DNA from: Lentzea sp. NBRC 105346
GTDB taxonomy: Bacteria; Actinomycetota; Actinomycetes; Mycobacteriales; Pseudonocardiaceae
Assembly: GCF_030269605.1 (NCBI RefSeq)
Contig: NZ_BSTQ01000009.1
Coordinates: 1-64,000, forward strand
Direction of reading: 5' to 3'
Length of the DNA stretch: 64,000 nt
A program made the position numbers and the translations under genes. The notes beneath the pieces are model-generated. The model saw nothing but the letters and a program-made list of their open reading frames with translations. It did no database searches and was not told the DNA's origin. This document shows positions 16,526 to 28,321 of this stretch, piece by piece (the stretch's first letter is position 1; each line of letters starts with the position of its first letter).

Positions 16526-16846
16526 ATGGTTCTGGGATGGTTGGTGCTGTTCGCACCCTTCCTGCTCGTCCCGCTCGCGTTCGTGCCGGTGGCCGAGCGC
16601 CGGGGGTACTGGATCGACCTGCGTGGCGGGGGCGGTCCGGCGTGGCGGAACTACGTGGGCCGGATGGGGTGGCTGGCGCTGCACGTTGTCGTGGCGGCCG
16701 GGCTCTTCGCCGTCCTGTACGCGAGCGAGCCGAGGTCCGGCGGGTGGTGGCTGTGGATGTTGCTGCCCGGCGCCGCGGTGGCGTTCGCGCGGCTCGCCGT
16801 TGAGGGCGTGCGCATCGTCCGGACCCTTATTCCCGCAGGTCACTGA
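16526..16846 (+). CDS. Small integral membrane protein
   Basis: 106 residues from the ATG at 16526; an earlier in-frame ATG at 16451 would prefix a Pro/Arg-rich stretch without a ribosome site. It has about three hydrophobic segments: 1-24 (LGWLVLFAPFLLVPLAFVPV), about 50-68 (LALHVVVAAGLFAVLYA) and about 77-95 (WLWMLLPGAAVAFARL), with basic or polar loops. No known domain recognised. It is between the LAxTG protein and the alcohol dehydrogenase, in the same direction as both. Confidence 0.6.
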   Translation: MVLGWLVLFAPFLLVPLAFVPVAERRGYWIDLRGGGGPAWRNYVGRMGWLALHVVVAAGLFAVLYASEPRSGGWWLWMLLPGAAVAFARLAVEGVRIVRTLIPAGH

Positions 16847-16936
16847 GAGTAAGTCCACAGCGCGTCGATTAGTCGTGGCGACCGGTCCAGGGGGACGATG
16901 GTGCGGTCACGCCATCGATCTTCGAGGAGGGGCCCC

Positions 16937-17971
16937 GTGCGGGCGACCACGATCCACGGCTCTCACGACATCCGAGTGGAAGAGGTGCCCGACGCGGCCG
17001 TACGCCAGCCGACCGACGCCGTCGTGCGCGTCGAGCTCGCGTGCATCTGCGGCAGCGACCTCTGGGCGTACCGCGGCGTCGCCAAGCGCGAGGCCGGCCA
17101 GCGCATCGGTCACGAGTTCATCGGCATCGTCGAGGAGGTCGGCTCCTCCGTTGAGTCGATCAAGGTCGGCGACCGCGTCATCGCGCCGTTCGTGTGGAGC
17201 GACGGCACCTGCGCGTACTGCACGGCCGGCCTGCAGACGTCCTGTCCCCAGGGCGGTTTCTGGGGCTCCGGCGAGTCCGACGGCGGCCAGGGCGAGGCGG
17301 TGCGCGTCCCGCTCGCCGACGGCACGCTCGTGCGTGTCCCCAACGACGCGTCCGCGGACCTGCTGCCCGCGTTCCTCTCGCTGAGCGACGTCATGGGCAC
17401 CGGCCACCACGCCGCGGTCGCCGCGGGCGTCGGCCCCGGCTCGACCGTCGCGGTCGTCGGAGACGGCGCGGTCGGCCTGTGCGGCGTGCTCGCCGCCAAG
17501 CGGCTGGGCGCCGAGCGGATCATCGCGATGGGCCGCCACGAGGACCGTGCCGCCGTGGCACGCCTGTTCGGTGCGACGGACCAGGTGGCCGTGCGCGGCG
17601 AGGCGGCCGTCGAGGCCGTGCGCGAACTGACCGGCGGCCTGGGCGCCTCCGCGGTGCTGGAGTGCGTCGGCACCGAGCAGTCTTGGACGACCGCGATGGA
17701 CATCGTCCGCGACGGCGGTCGCATCGGCTACGTGGGCGTGCCGCACGAGATGCCCGGTCTGCCGCTCGGCAAGCTGTTCGGTCGCAACGTCAACGTCGGC
17801 GGCGGCGTGGCGCCCGTGCGGGCCTACCTGCCCGAGCTGCTGGCGGACGTCCTGGCGGGGCGGATCGACCCCTCGCCGGTGTTCGACAAGACCGTGTCGC
17901 TCGACGACGTGGCCAAGGGCTACCAGGCGATGGACGAGCGCACCGCGCTGAAGGTCATCGTCAAGCCTTGA
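16937..17971 (+). CDS. Zinc-dependent alcohol dehydrogenase (MDR family)
   Basis: 344 residues starting at the GTG at 16937, six bases after GAGGAGG. It has the medium-chain dehydrogenase layout: catalytic zinc site with ACICGSDLW (Cys about 37) and GHEFIGIVEEVG (His-Glu about 60), a structural-zinc-like segment with YCTAGLQTSCPQGGF that retains only some cysteines, and the NAD(P) fold with VAVVGDGAVGLCGVLAAKRL near 175. The family oxidises alcohols or polyols reversibly; the substrate is not deducible. It is followed by a 23-base-arm hairpin separating it from a convergent TetR gene. Confidence 0.88.
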   Translation: MRATTIHGSHDIRVEEVPDAAVRQPTDAVVRVELACICGSDLWAYRGVAKREAGQRIGHEFIGIVEEVGSSVESIKVGDRVIAPFVWSDGTCAYCTAGLQTSCPQGGFWGSGESDGGQGEAVRVPLADGTLVRVPNDASADLLPAFLSLSDVMGTGHHAAVAAGVGPGSTVAVVGDGAVGLCGVLAAKRLGAERIIAMGRHEDRAAVARLFGATDQVAVRGEAAVEAVRELTGGLGASAVLECVGTEQSWTTAMDIVRDGGRIGYVGVPHEMPGLPLGKLFGRNVNVGGGVAPVRAYLPELLADVLAGRIDPSPVFDKTVSLDDVAKGYQAMDERTALKVIVKP

Positions 17972-17979
17972 CGTTTTCG

Positions 17980-18032
17980 GTCACGCGGGAGCCCCGCGAT
18001 GCATGACACGCATCGCGGGGCTCCCGCGTGAC
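17980..18032. terminator. Long perfect hairpin between convergent genes
   Basis: Perfect 23-base arms (GTCACGCGGGAGCCCCGCGA plus TGC, and the complement) with loop ATGACAC, between the dehydrogenase stop (17971) and the TetR stop (18035). Flanking 12-base copies of GTCAAGCCTTGA lie on both sides (17960 and 18033). Confidence 0.7.
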
Positions 18033-18034
18033 GG

Positions 18035-18622
18035 TCAAGCCTTGATGTGCCGTGCGACGCCGTTCCACACGACGTCCATGATGTAGTCGGTCGCGAGCGC
18101 GGGCCCCACCGAGGGCCTGCGCTCGCACCACAATGCGAGCCGTTCGCAGGCGCCGACGACGATCTCCGCGAACGCCTCCGCCTCCAGCGCGTCGATGCCC
18201 GGCGCGAACCCGGTGAGCACGGACGCGATCAGGTCCGTCTGCTGCCGCCGCACGGCCTCGACTTCCTCGTGCGCGATCGCCGTTTCCTGGCGCAGCATCG
18301 CCCATGACTTCGTGTGCTCGGCGATGAACTCGAAGAACGCCAGCAGCCCGAGCCGCAGGAACTCCTCGGGCGTCGAGGCGTTCGCGATCGCCTGCTCGGT
18401 CTTCGCTCTCAGCTCGATGCGCGCCTTGTGCACACACGCGATGAGCAGGCCTTCTTTCGAGCCGAAGTACTCGTAGAGCATCGGCTTCGAAACGCCCACG
18501 CGTTCGGCGATCTCGTCCATCGACGCGGCCAGGTAGCCGCGCTCGGCGAACACCTCCTCCGCGACGGTGAGCATCTGCTCCATGCGCTGTGCCTTCGGCA
18601 TGCGTCGCCGGGTGGTCTCCAC
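18035..18622 (-). CDS. TetR family transcriptional regulator
   Basis: 195 residues. The helix-turn-helix is clear: VFAERGYLAASMDEIAERVG then SKPMLYEYFGSKEGLL. The C-terminal domain contains LGLLAFFEFIAEHTKSWAML and is of the actinobacterial TetR_C group. It is divergent from the Baeyer-Villiger-type monooxygenase at 18699, and the 76-base gap contains several short palindromes. By the usual logic of this family it represses the monooxygenase and itself until a ligand binds (inference). Confidence 0.88.
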   Translation of the reverse strand: METTRRRMPKAQRMEQMLTVAEEVFAERGYLAASMDEIAERVGVSKPMLYEYFGSKEGLLIACVHKARIELRAKTEQAIANASTPEEFLRLGLLAFFEFIAEHTKSWAMLRQETAIAHEEVEAVRRQQTDLIASVLTGFAPGIDALEAEAFAEIVVGACERLALWCERRPSVGPALATDYIMDVVWNGVARHIKA

Positions 18623-18672
18623 GAACGTAGTCTACCGTTCGTAACTTACTTCGAGTAACCTACTGGCGAGTA
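18623..18672. promoter_or_regulatory. Cluster of short palindromes between TetR and monooxygenase
   Basis: TTACTTCGAGTAA (18646-18658) and TACTGGCGAGTA (18661-18672) are inverted repeats in the divergent promoter gap; CGAACG...CGTTCG starts at 18622, at the TetR start codon. This is a typical setting for a TetR operator; which repeat is used is not known. Confidence 0.45.
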
Positions 18673-18698
18673 GATGTCGACGCGTGGGAGGGTCTGTC

Positions 18699-20192
18699 AT
18701 GCACCGCGAGACCAAAGTGCTCGTCGTTGGATCCGGCTTCAGCGGGCTGGGCATGGCGATCGAACTCAAGCGTCGCGGTGAGCACGACTTCGTGGTCCTG
18801 GAGAAGGCGGACGACCTCGGCGGCACGTGGCGGGACAACTCCTACCCCGGCTGCGCGTGCGACGTGCCGTCGCACATGTACTCCTTCTCGTTCGAGCTGA
18901 ACCCGCGGTGGTCGCGCATGTTCGCCGGGCAGCGGGAGATCTGGGACTACCTCCAGCGGGTCGCCTCCAAGTACGGGCTGCGGCCGCACATCCGGTTCCG
19001 CAGCAAGGTGTCCGGGGCGCGGTGGGACGAGGAGACCAAGCGCTGGCACGTCACCACTGAGCACGGCGACACCTACAGCGCCAAGGCGCTCGTGGCGGGC
19101 GTCGGGGCGCTGCACATCCCGAACGTCCCCGAGCTGCCCGGCATCGAGAACTTCGCCGGCAAGGCCTTCCACTCGGCCGAGTGGGACCACTCGTACGACC
19201 TGACCGGCAAGAAGGTCGCGGTGGTCGGCACGGGCGCGTCGGCGATCCAGTTCGTGCCGCGGATCGCCGGGGCGACGGCGGAGTTGAAGATCTTCCAGCG
19301 CACGCCGCCGTGGATCATGCCGAAGGCGGACCGCGAGATCCGTGGCTGGGAGCAGCGGATGTTCCGCGCATTGCCTTTCACGCAACGGCTGTACCGCGAC
19401 TTCGTCTACTGGGTGCGGGAATCGAGCGCGCTCGGGTTCGCCGTCAACCCGAAGATCATGAAGCTGGCGCAGGGAATCGCCTTGCGGCACATGAAAACGC
19501 AGGTGCCCGACCCCGAACTGCGGCGGGCGCTGAAGCCCGACTACACGATGGGGTGCAAGCGGGTCCTGATCTCCAACGACTACTACCCGGCGTTGCGGCG
19601 GCCGAACGTCTCCCTTGTCACCGACGGAATCGCCGAGGTGCGCGAGTCGTCCATTGTGGACGCGAAGGGTGTCGAGCACGACGTCGACGTGATCATCTAC
19701 GGCACCGGGTTCCACGTGTCCGACTCGTTCGACTACCTGGACGTCCAGGGGCGCGGCGGGGTCGACCTCGCGAAGAAGTGGCGTGAGGAGGGGATTGAGA
19801 CGTACTTCGGGATCACGGTGTCCGGATTCCCGAACCTGTTCTTCCTGCTCGGCCCCAACACCGGTCTCGGTCACAACTCCGTCGTCTTCATGATCGAGTC
19901 GCAGATCCGGTACGTCTCGCAGTGCCTGGAGCTGCTCGACGAGCTGGGCGCGGACGAGATCGACGTGCGGCCCGACGCGCAGCGGCGGTTCAACGACGAG
20001 ATGCAGCGGAAGCTCAAGCGGGGCGTGTGGACCCAGGGCGGCTGCAAGAGCTGGTACCTCGATGCGCAGGGCGTCAACCGGACCATCTGGCCCGGTTTCA
20101 CCTGGCGCTACTGGATGCGCACCAAAACGGTACGCCGTGAAGACTATTGCGTTGTCCGCTCGCCGCGCGCTGTTGAGATGACCGCGAAGTAA
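18699..20192 (+). CDS. Baeyer-Villiger-type flavin monooxygenase
   Basis: 497 residues from the ATG at 18699 (GGGAGGGTC upstream). FAD site VLVVGSGFSGLGMAIELK at about 8-25, the fingerprint FAGKAFHSAEW at about 150-160 (FxGxxxHxxxW), and the NADPH site KVAVVGTGASAIQF just after it define the BVMO class. Such enzymes insert oxygen next to ketones with NADPH and O2, giving esters or lactones; steroid and cyclic ketones are common substrates. The divergent TetR probably controls it. The Zn alcohol dehydrogenase beyond the TetR could supply ketone from an alcohol, but that coupling is speculative. Confidence 0.9.
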   Translation: MHRETKVLVVGSGFSGLGMAIELKRRGEHDFVVLEKADDLGGTWRDNSYPGCACDVPSHMYSFSFELNPRWSRMFAGQREIWDYLQRVASKYGLRPHIRFRSKVSGARWDEETKRWHVTTEHGDTYSAKALVAGVGALHIPNVPELPGIENFAGKAFHSAEWDHSYDLTGKKVAVVGTGASAIQFVPRIAGATAELKIFQRTPPWIMPKADREIRGWEQRMFRALPFTQRLYRDFVYWVRESSALGFAVNPKIMKLAQGIALRHMKTQVPDPELRRALKPDYTMGCKRVLISNDYYPALRRPNVSLVTDGIAEVRESSIVDAKGVEHDVDVIIYGTGFHVSDSFDYLDVQGRGGVDLAKKWREEGIETYFGITVSGFPNLFFLLGPNTGLGHNSVVFMIESQIRYVSQCLELLDELGADEIDVRPDAQRRFNDEMQRKLKRGVWTQGGCKSWYLDAQGVNRTIWPGFTWRYWMRTKTVRREDYCVVRSPRAVEMTAK

Positions 20193-20356
20193 ATTGTCCT
20201 GACGGCCCGTTGTGCATTACTGCTTCTTGACGTGGTTGAAAACGTTTGAAGATGCGGTTTGGAATTCGTCTCAGATCGTTTTGACGCTTCTTGTGCTCGC
20301 CAGATGCCTGTTACGGTCCGTTTTGCCGCCGACTACACCTGGTCAAGGAGTGTGGA

Positions 20357-20599
20357 ATGCGAACCCTGTTGATGACCGCGGCGACGGCCCTGGCGCTGTT
20401 GACACCGGTGCAGGAAGCGTCAGCGGATGGTGTTGAGCCGATGGGGGCCCAATGGTTCGGGCCCTACAGTGAGACGGTTTGTGAAGGAGCGGAATATGGC
20501 GCGGTGGTGAATGGCGGGTACACCATCGTCGTCCACTGCAAGCACTATCCGAAGCAGGGCAATTGGCCTGCGGGCTGGTACTTCCTGGCCAAGAAGTGA
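20357..20599 (+). CDS. Small secreted protein of unknown function
   Basis: 80 residues from the ATG at 20357 with AAGGAG seven bases upstream. A signal peptide covers about 1-23 (ends ASA). The mature part is about 57 residues with two cysteines (VCEGAEY and VHCKHYPK), which could form one disulfide, and several aromatic residues (AQWFGPYSE, NWPAGWYF). I do not recognise a family. The 160-base leader 20193-20356 is more AT-rich than its surroundings and must hold the promoter. Confidence 0.7.
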   Translation: MRTLLMTAATALALLTPVQEASADGVEPMGAQWFGPYSETVCEGAEYGAVVNGGYTIVVHCKHYPKQGNWPAGWYFLAKK

Positions 20600-20635
20600 G
20601 ATAGCTGATCAGCTGCGTTGGTCGCCTTTGCGGGG

Positions 20636-20672
20636 GCTCGATTTGACCTGGCTTCCCCAGGCCAAATCGAGC
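20636..20672. terminator. Hairpin between convergent genes
   Basis: Arms GCTCGATTTGACCTGG and CCAGGCCAAATCGAGC (one wobble pair) around a short loop, between the small secreted protein and the convergent gatD gene. Suited to terminate both directions. Confidence 0.65.
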
Positions 20673-20690
20673 TGGTGACCTCGGGCTGAG

Positions 20691-21398
20691 TCAGCTCGCC
20701 GCGCGCTGCCGTTCGTTCCGCAGCCGGGTGACCGCGGGCAGGTCGAGCGGGGCGGGCTTCGTGCCCGTTGCCCACTCGATCAGCAGGTCGGCCAGCTGCG
20801 GGTTGCGGGGGAGCACCGGGCCGTGCAGGTAGGTGCACACGATGCGCCCCTGCACGGCGCCCTCGACGCTGCCGTCGTTGCCGGTGCCGACCTTGACGTG
20901 CGCCAGCGGTTGCGCGGCCGGGCCGAGGACCGTGCGGCCCTGGTGGTTCTCGAACCCCGTAAGCACGCCCTCGAACAGGTTGTTCGCGGGCGTGGCCAGC
21001 ACCTCGCCGATCGCGCGGCTGCCACCGGCGTGCGACGTGGAGTCGATCAGGCCCATGCCGGGGTGCGTGACGTTGTCCGCGCGGGTGAACGACTCGCCGA
21101 AGATCTGGATACCGGCGCACACACCGAGCACGACCGCGTTCTTCGTGACCGCGCGCTGCAGGCCGGGGTGCTCGCGCAGGTGCTTGACCGCGAGGGTCTG
21201 CGCGGTGTCCTCGCCGCCGCCGACGACGTAGATGTCGCAGCTGTCCGGGACCGGCTCGCCGAACATGACGGGCACGATCTCGGCCTTGATGCCGCGCCAC
21301 GTCATGCGCTTCTCGAGCACGACGGCGTTGCCGAAGTCGCCGTAGGTGCCCAGAAGGTCAGGCAGCACGAGTGCGATCTGGACTGTGGACTCACTCAT
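20691..21398 (-). CDS. gatD: Lipid II isoglutaminyl synthase, glutaminase subunit GatD
   Basis: 235 residues of the CobB/CobQ-type class I glutamine amidotransferase fold. Catalytic Cys94 is in VLGVCAGIQIFG and His192 in CTYLHGPVL. GatD releases ammonia from glutamine and feeds it to MurT, which amidates the D-glutamate of the lipid II stem peptide. The ATG at 21398 overlaps the murT stop by eight bases (ATGAGTGA), the usual coupled arrangement; a start at 21416 is less likely. It is the last gene of the XRE-murT-gatD operon. Confidence 0.95.
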   Translation of the reverse strand: MSESTVQIALVLPDLLGTYGDFGNAVVLEKRMTWRGIKAEIVPVMFGEPVPDSCDIYVVGGGEDTAQTLAVKHLREHPGLQRAVTKNAVVLGVCAGIQIFGESFTRADNVTHPGMGLIDSTSHAGGSRAIGEVLATPANNLFEGVLTGFENHQGRTVLGPAAQPLAHVKVGTGNDGSVEGAVQGRIVCTYLHGPVLPRNPQLADLLIEWATGTKPAPLDLPAVTRLRNERQRAAS

Positions 21399-22638
21399 CA
21401 GCGGCTGCCCTGGCATTCAAGTCGCGGAAAGCGGTGTAGTTGGCGATGACCTCGACGTCGCCCTGCGGCATCTGGTCGATGGCCTTCAGCGGGTCCGGCA
21501 CGATCGTGTGCTCGACCTCGGCGTAGGTCAGGCGGACCGCGAGGTCCGTCGCACGTTCACCCGATGCGATGACCGTGCGGCCCTGGAGCTTCTCGAACGG
21601 GACGTCCCACAGCCACGACAGGTCGCGGCCGTCGGCCTCCTGCGCGTTGATCACCAGGACGGCCGGGTGGTCGGCCTCGCGGACGACCGTGAGGGTCTCG
21701 CTCCAGCCCGCCGGGTTCTTGGAGAGCAGCAACCGGGCGCTGCGGCCGTTGCGCTGGATCGTGCGGTAGCGGCCCGAGACGTTGGAGACGCCACGCAGGC
21801 GGCGGACCGCCTCGTCGACGGGAACGCCGACGGCGTGGGCGGCCGCGGTGGCCATGACGGCGTTGGCCTGGTTGAACTTTCCGGGCAGGCGCAGGCCGAG
21901 CTCGACCTTGGTGCCGTCCGGGGTGATCAGGGCGTTGTCGGCGGTGACCCACTGCGGCCGGGGGCGCTTGAGGTCGCAACCCGTGCAGTGCCAGTCCTCG
22001 CCCGACCAGCGGATCGGGTCGCCGCACCGCGGGCAGCTCGCCGAGTCCTGGTGCCAGCCGGTGCCGGTCGCGACCCAGACGACGTTCTTCGCGTCGTAGG
22101 CGGCGGAGGTGACCATGACGTCGTCGCAGTTCGCGACGATCGTGGTGCCTTCCAGGGCATTGATGGCGGTGCGCAGCGACCGCTCGATCGTGCGAACCTC
22201 GCCGACGCGGTCGAGCTGGTCGCGGCTCAGGTTCAGCAACATCGCGACCTTCGGGCCGCTGGCGCCCGCGACCGCGGGGAAGTAGCCCTCGTCGCACTCC
22301 AGGACGGCGTAGGGGGCGTCGGGCTGCTTCGACAGCGCTGTCACGTGGCCGTCGGGCATGTTCGCGCCGCTGTGGTTCGTCGCCACCTCGCCGAGCGCGG
22401 AGACCGCGCGCGCCAGCATCATCGTGCTCGTTGTCTTGCCGTTGGTGCCGGTGACAACCGCGACGGTGCGGCCCTGGGTGAGACGGGCGAGGGCCTGCGG
22501 GTCCAGCTTCAGCGCGATGCGGCCACCGATCATGCCGCCGGCGCCGAGGCCCATCTTCTGCGACAGCTTGGAGCTCATGTTGCCCAGCCGCACGGCGGCG
22601 GCGGTCCGCAGGGGCAGGCGGGCGGGCGAATCGTTCAC
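21391..22638 (-). CDS. murT: Lipid II isoglutaminyl synthase, MurT subunit
   Basis: 415 residues. Mur-ligase ATPase domain with P-loop TGTNGKTT at about 63-70, a four-cysteine zinc ribbon inserted in the domain (C202, C205, C218, C221), and a C-terminal MurT-specific domain. With GatD it converts D-glutamate to D-isoglutamine in lipid II at the inner membrane face, important for cross-linking in actinomycetes. It follows the XRE regulator by 10 bases and is coupled to gatD. Confidence 0.95.
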   Translation of the reverse strand: MNDSPARLPLRTAAAVRLGNMSSKLSQKMGLGAGGMIGGRIALKLDPQALARLTQGRTVAVVTGTNGKTTSTMMLARAVSALGEVATNHSGANMPDGHVTALSKQPDAPYAVLECDEGYFPAVAGASGPKVAMLLNLSRDQLDRVGEVRTIERSLRTAINALEGTTIVANCDDVMVTSAAYDAKNVVWVATGTGWHQDSASCPRCGDPIRWSGEDWHCTGCDLKRPRPQWVTADNALITPDGTKVELGLRLPGKFNQANAVMATAAAHAVGVPVDEAVRRLRGVSNVSGRYRTIQRNGRSARLLLSKNPAGWSETLTVVREADHPAVLVINAQEADGRDLSWLWDVPFEKLQGRTVIASGERATDLAVRLTYAEVEHTIVPDPLKAIDQMPQGDVEVIANYTAFRDLNARAAADE

Positions 22639-22648
22639 CCCGGCGACT

Positions 22649-23128
22649 CTACCGGGACGCTTTTCCCACGCCCCTAAGGGTCCTGATCAGTTCGACGGTG
22701 CTGAGCTGGCACAACTGGGCCAGGTACTCGAGTGCGGGCAGGTCGAGGTGCACTTCGCGGGTGTGGCCCGGCGCCAGCTGGTGCAGCCGCCCCTGTGCCC
22801 ACCTGCGCAACGGCATCAGGTGCGTGCTGTCGTCCGCCGCGATCGCGTCGAGGTTCAACGTGAGGTGGCCGGCCGGCGTGTCCCCGAAGACGCGTTCGTG
22901 GACGCGGGCCATCACCTCGTGCGCCGGGATGTCCAGCGCGTGGCAGATCTCGACGAGTCGCACCACCGAACACTGACGCGTGCCCAGCTCGTAGGTCGCC
23001 AGCGTCTGCAGCGAGATCTCGGTCTGCAGCCTGGAGTTCAGTTCCTTGCGCGTCCAGCCGCGCTGCTTGCGGAGGGTGCGGAGCTCGTCGCCCAGCACCC
23101 GCTGGTACGCCACTGTGTCGATCTGCAC
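22649..23128 (-). CDS. XRE-type helix-turn-helix regulator upstream of murT
   Basis: 159 residues. The N-terminal 70 residues carry an XRE helix-turn-helix (LRTLRKQRGWTRKELNSRL, then ISLQTLATYELGTRQCS). The C-terminal half is a helical region of unknown role containing HLDLPALEYLAQLCQLSTVE. It is the first gene of the operon with murT and gatD (10-base gap), so it may link stem-peptide amidation to a developmental or stress signal (inference). The region 23129-23290 upstream holds the promoter. Confidence 0.85.
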   Translation of the reverse strand: MQIDTVAYQRVLGDELRTLRKQRGWTRKELNSRLQTEISLQTLATYELGTRQCSVVRLVEICHALDIPAHEVMARVHERVFGDTPAGHLTLNLDAIAADDSTHLMPLRRWAQGRLHQLAPGHTREVHLDLPALEYLAQLCQLSTVELIRTLRGVGKASR

Positions 23129-23294
23129 CCTGTTCCTCCACCCTGTGAGCGGGTTTCACGGTGATGGAAGGCGCGAGTGCTTCGCCGCTTACGCAACTTA
23201 CTAGGAGAATCCCCCGAATGGGCGATAACTCTCTACTCTCGGTATGAGTTAGGGCAGCCCACGGCCGGTCGCCGCGGTCGAGGTGAGTGCCGTT

Positions 23295-23335
23295 AGGGGC
23301 ACCCTTGAGACGCGAGACGTCGCAAGGGTGCCCCT
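23295..23335 (-). terminator. Hairpin downstream of the LCP gene
   Basis: Perfect 13-base arms AGGGGCACCCTTG and CAAGGGTGCCCCT with a 15-base loop, directly behind the LCP stop codon (23341) and before the XRE operon promoter. It most likely ends the LCP transcript. Confidence 0.6.
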
Positions 23336-23340
23336 GCCGG

Positions 23341-25188
23341 TCAGTTCACGCAGCGCACGCCGTCCGCTGTGATCGGCGGGGGTGGTGTCGCGGGCTGCTG
23401 GCGGGCGGTCCCGTCCAGTTGCACGAGCTTCTTCGGCGCCATGCCCTGCGCGCCGGGCCCGGAGTAGTCGGAGCCGACGAAGACCCGCACGCGGCCGGCC
23501 GGGACGTTGGCGTCCTCGCGCACGTTCATCCCGCCCAGCGCCTTCTGGACCGCCGCCGCGGCGGCCTCGCCGCCCTTGCCGTACTTCACCACCGACGTGG
23601 CCATGTTGCTGTCCGCGTTGGCCGCGTCACCCTCGGCGAAACCCTTGGCCACCAACGACTGCAGCACCGCGCCCGCGAGTCCGGCGACACCGGAGGCGTT
23701 GCGCACGTCCACGATGACCGTTTTCGGGTCGACCTTCGAGTCACCGGCGTCGGGCGACGTCGAGGCAGGCGTCTTGCCGAGCTCCTTGACGAACTTCTTC
23801 ACGTCGCCGTCGTCGACCTCGATGGCGACGCCGTCCTCCTTCGTCTGCAGTTCCGGCGTGCCGGTCGGGATCGTCTGGAACGACATGTTGCCGCCCGTCA
23901 TGTCCTTCATCTGCAGCGCGAACTTCGTGATGTCCCAGCCGGGGTCCAGCACGATCGACTTGGTGACGGCCTTGATCAGGTCGCCGCGTTTCTGCGAGTC
24001 GGTGAGCACGCCGGCGGAGAGCATCTTCTTCGCCAGGCCCGCCATGAACACCTGCTGGCGCACCACGCGGTCCAGGTCGCCCATCACCAGGCCGTGGCGC
24101 TGCCGGACGAACGCGAGCGCGTCGCGGCCCTGGATGGTCTGCTGGCCGGCCGGGAAGTTCGCGCCGGAGAACTTGTCCTTCACCGGCGCGTTCAGGCAGA
24201 CGTCGACGCCGCCGATCGCCTTGGTGATGTCGTAGAAGCCGACGAGGTTGACCTCGGCGTAGTGGTCGATGGTGGCGCCGGTGAGGTTCTCGACGGTCTT
24301 GATGAGGTTCTTGGCGCCTTCCTTGCGGGACTCCATCTCCTTCTTGGCGGCGTCCCGCTCGCCCTGCAGCCTCTCCATCGCGGCGGCCTTGCCGTAGCCG
24401 TACGCGGAGTTGATCTTGTGCCGCCCGTAGCCGCCGGCGATCTGCACGTAGGAGTCGCGCGGGAACGACACGGCGTACGCCTTGCTGCTGTCGTTCGGGA
24501 TGTGCATCATGATCAACGTGTCGGTGTTGAGCCCACCGCTCTCGCTGTCACCGGCCTGCAGCTCGTTCAGGACCTCCTGCGGCAAGGGGTTGCCCTTGGC
24601 GTCGGTGCGGCTGTCCATGCCGACGAGCATGATGTCGATCGCGCCGTCGGCGGGCCGTTCGCCGCCGCCTTCCTCGCCGATGACGTCCTGCGTGGTGAGG
24701 CCGTCCTGCAGGGCCTTGATGTTCTTCCACGCGATGCCGGTCACCAGCAGGATCACCGCGGACAGCAGGCTGACGAACACCTTGCCGGTGTTCGAGGCGC
24801 CGCGGGCGGCACCGCTCGGCCGGCGCGGCGGGGGAGCCGGGCGGCGGGCCGGGGCTTTCGGCTTGGCGGGCGGGGTCTTCACGGTCGGGCGGTCCGCGAT
24901 GGTGCTGCGCCGGGGCGGCGCTTCCGAGCGGCTGGCCGACGTCGTGCGGCGCGGCGGTTCGGATCTGCGCGGCGGTTCGGCCTTGCGCGGGGGTTCGGCC
25001 CGGCGCGAAGACTCGCGCGGCGGCTCGCGGCGGGGCGGTGGTTCCCGGCGCGGGGGCTCGGAGCGGGGTGGTTCGGAGCGCGGCGGCACCTGCGGCCGGC
25101 GCGGCTGACCCGCAGGTGGGCGCGGGTTCGCCGATGGTCGCCTCGGGAACCCGCTCGGTTCACCGGATCGCGGCGGCCGGTTCTCCAC
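23341..25188 (-). CDS. LytR-CpsA-Psr (LCP) family wall-polymer ligase with LytR_C domain
   Basis: 615 residues from the GTG at 25188, preceded by GAGGAG. The frame is open much further upstream, but that part lies antisense to glyQS and is rejected. Order: a cytosolic Pro/Arg-rich tail of about 140 residues, one membrane helix (KVFVSLLSAVILLVTGIAW), an extracellular LCP domain with the conserved arginines in FPRDSYVQIAGG and FVRQRHGLVMGD, and a C-terminal LytR_C domain (TVIVDVRNASGVAGLAGAV). LCP enzymes transfer polymers such as arabinogalactan or teichoic-type glycans from lipid carriers to peptidoglycan. The long basic tail is unusual and may bind nucleic acid or a cytosolic partner. Confidence 0.92.
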   Translation of the reverse strand: MENRPPRSGEPSGFPRRPSANPRPPAGQPRRPQVPPRSEPPRSEPPRREPPPRREPPRESSRRAEPPRKAEPPRRSEPPRRTTSASRSEAPPRRSTIADRPTVKTPPAKPKAPARRPAPPPRRPSGAARGASNTGKVFVSLLSAVILLVTGIAWKNIKALQDGLTTQDVIGEEGGGERPADGAIDIMLVGMDSRTDAKGNPLPQEVLNELQAGDSESGGLNTDTLIMMHIPNDSSKAYAVSFPRDSYVQIAGGYGRHKINSAYGYGKAAAMERLQGERDAAKKEMESRKEGAKNLIKTVENLTGATIDHYAEVNLVGFYDITKAIGGVDVCLNAPVKDKFSGANFPAGQQTIQGRDALAFVRQRHGLVMGDLDRVVRQQVFMAGLAKKMLSAGVLTDSQKRGDLIKAVTKSIVLDPGWDITKFALQMKDMTGGNMSFQTIPTGTPELQTKEDGVAIEVDDGDVKKFVKELGKTPASTSPDAGDSKVDPKTVIVDVRNASGVAGLAGAVLQSLVAKGFAEGDAANADSNMATSVVKYGKGGEAAAAAVQKALGGMNVREDANVPAGRVRVFVGSDYSGPGAQGMAPKKLVQLDGTARQQPATPPPPITADGVRCVN

Positions 25189-25294
25189 ACCCACTCCTCT
25201 CAGGCCTTTGTGAATACCCCAGAAGGACGCGGCGGATGTCCCCCAGGTTGTGCAAAGGGTGACACAGTGGCCGATGACACGTATTCGTGGGCCC

Positions 25295-25325
25295 TTGACC
25301 AGCGGTTTTGAGGCGTTCGTAGACT
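25295..25325 (+). promoter_or_regulatory. Promoter of the glycyl-tRNA synthetase gene
   Basis: TTGACC (25295-25300), 19 bases, TAGACT (25320-25325). Transcription would start seven to eight bases later, at or next to the GTG at 25333, giving a leaderless message. This decides the start I use for the gene. Confidence 0.55.
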
Positions 25326-25332
25326 CGTGGCC

Positions 25333-28266
<2,934 letters not shown>

Positions 28267-28272
28267 GACGGT

Positions 28273-28314
28273 CGTGAGTGGTTTCCGTTGCCATGGCGAC
28301 GGAAACCACTCACG
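28273..28314. terminator. Long hairpin, second copy of repeat type A
   Basis: Arms CGTGAGTGGTTTCCGTTG and CGACGGAAACCACTCACG (one wobble) with loop CCATGG, between glyQS and the convergent first chitosanase. The arms match the hairpin at 10829-10870 at 17 of 18 left-arm and all 18 right-arm positions, while the loops differ. Confidence 0.7.
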
Positions 28315-28321
28315 AGCTCTG

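Noticed and set aside
28273-28314. Possible att site or IS end at the type A hairpin
   Set aside because: No integrase or transposase gene is in the window, no target-site duplication is visible, and the hairpin sits at convergent gene ends as a terminator would.
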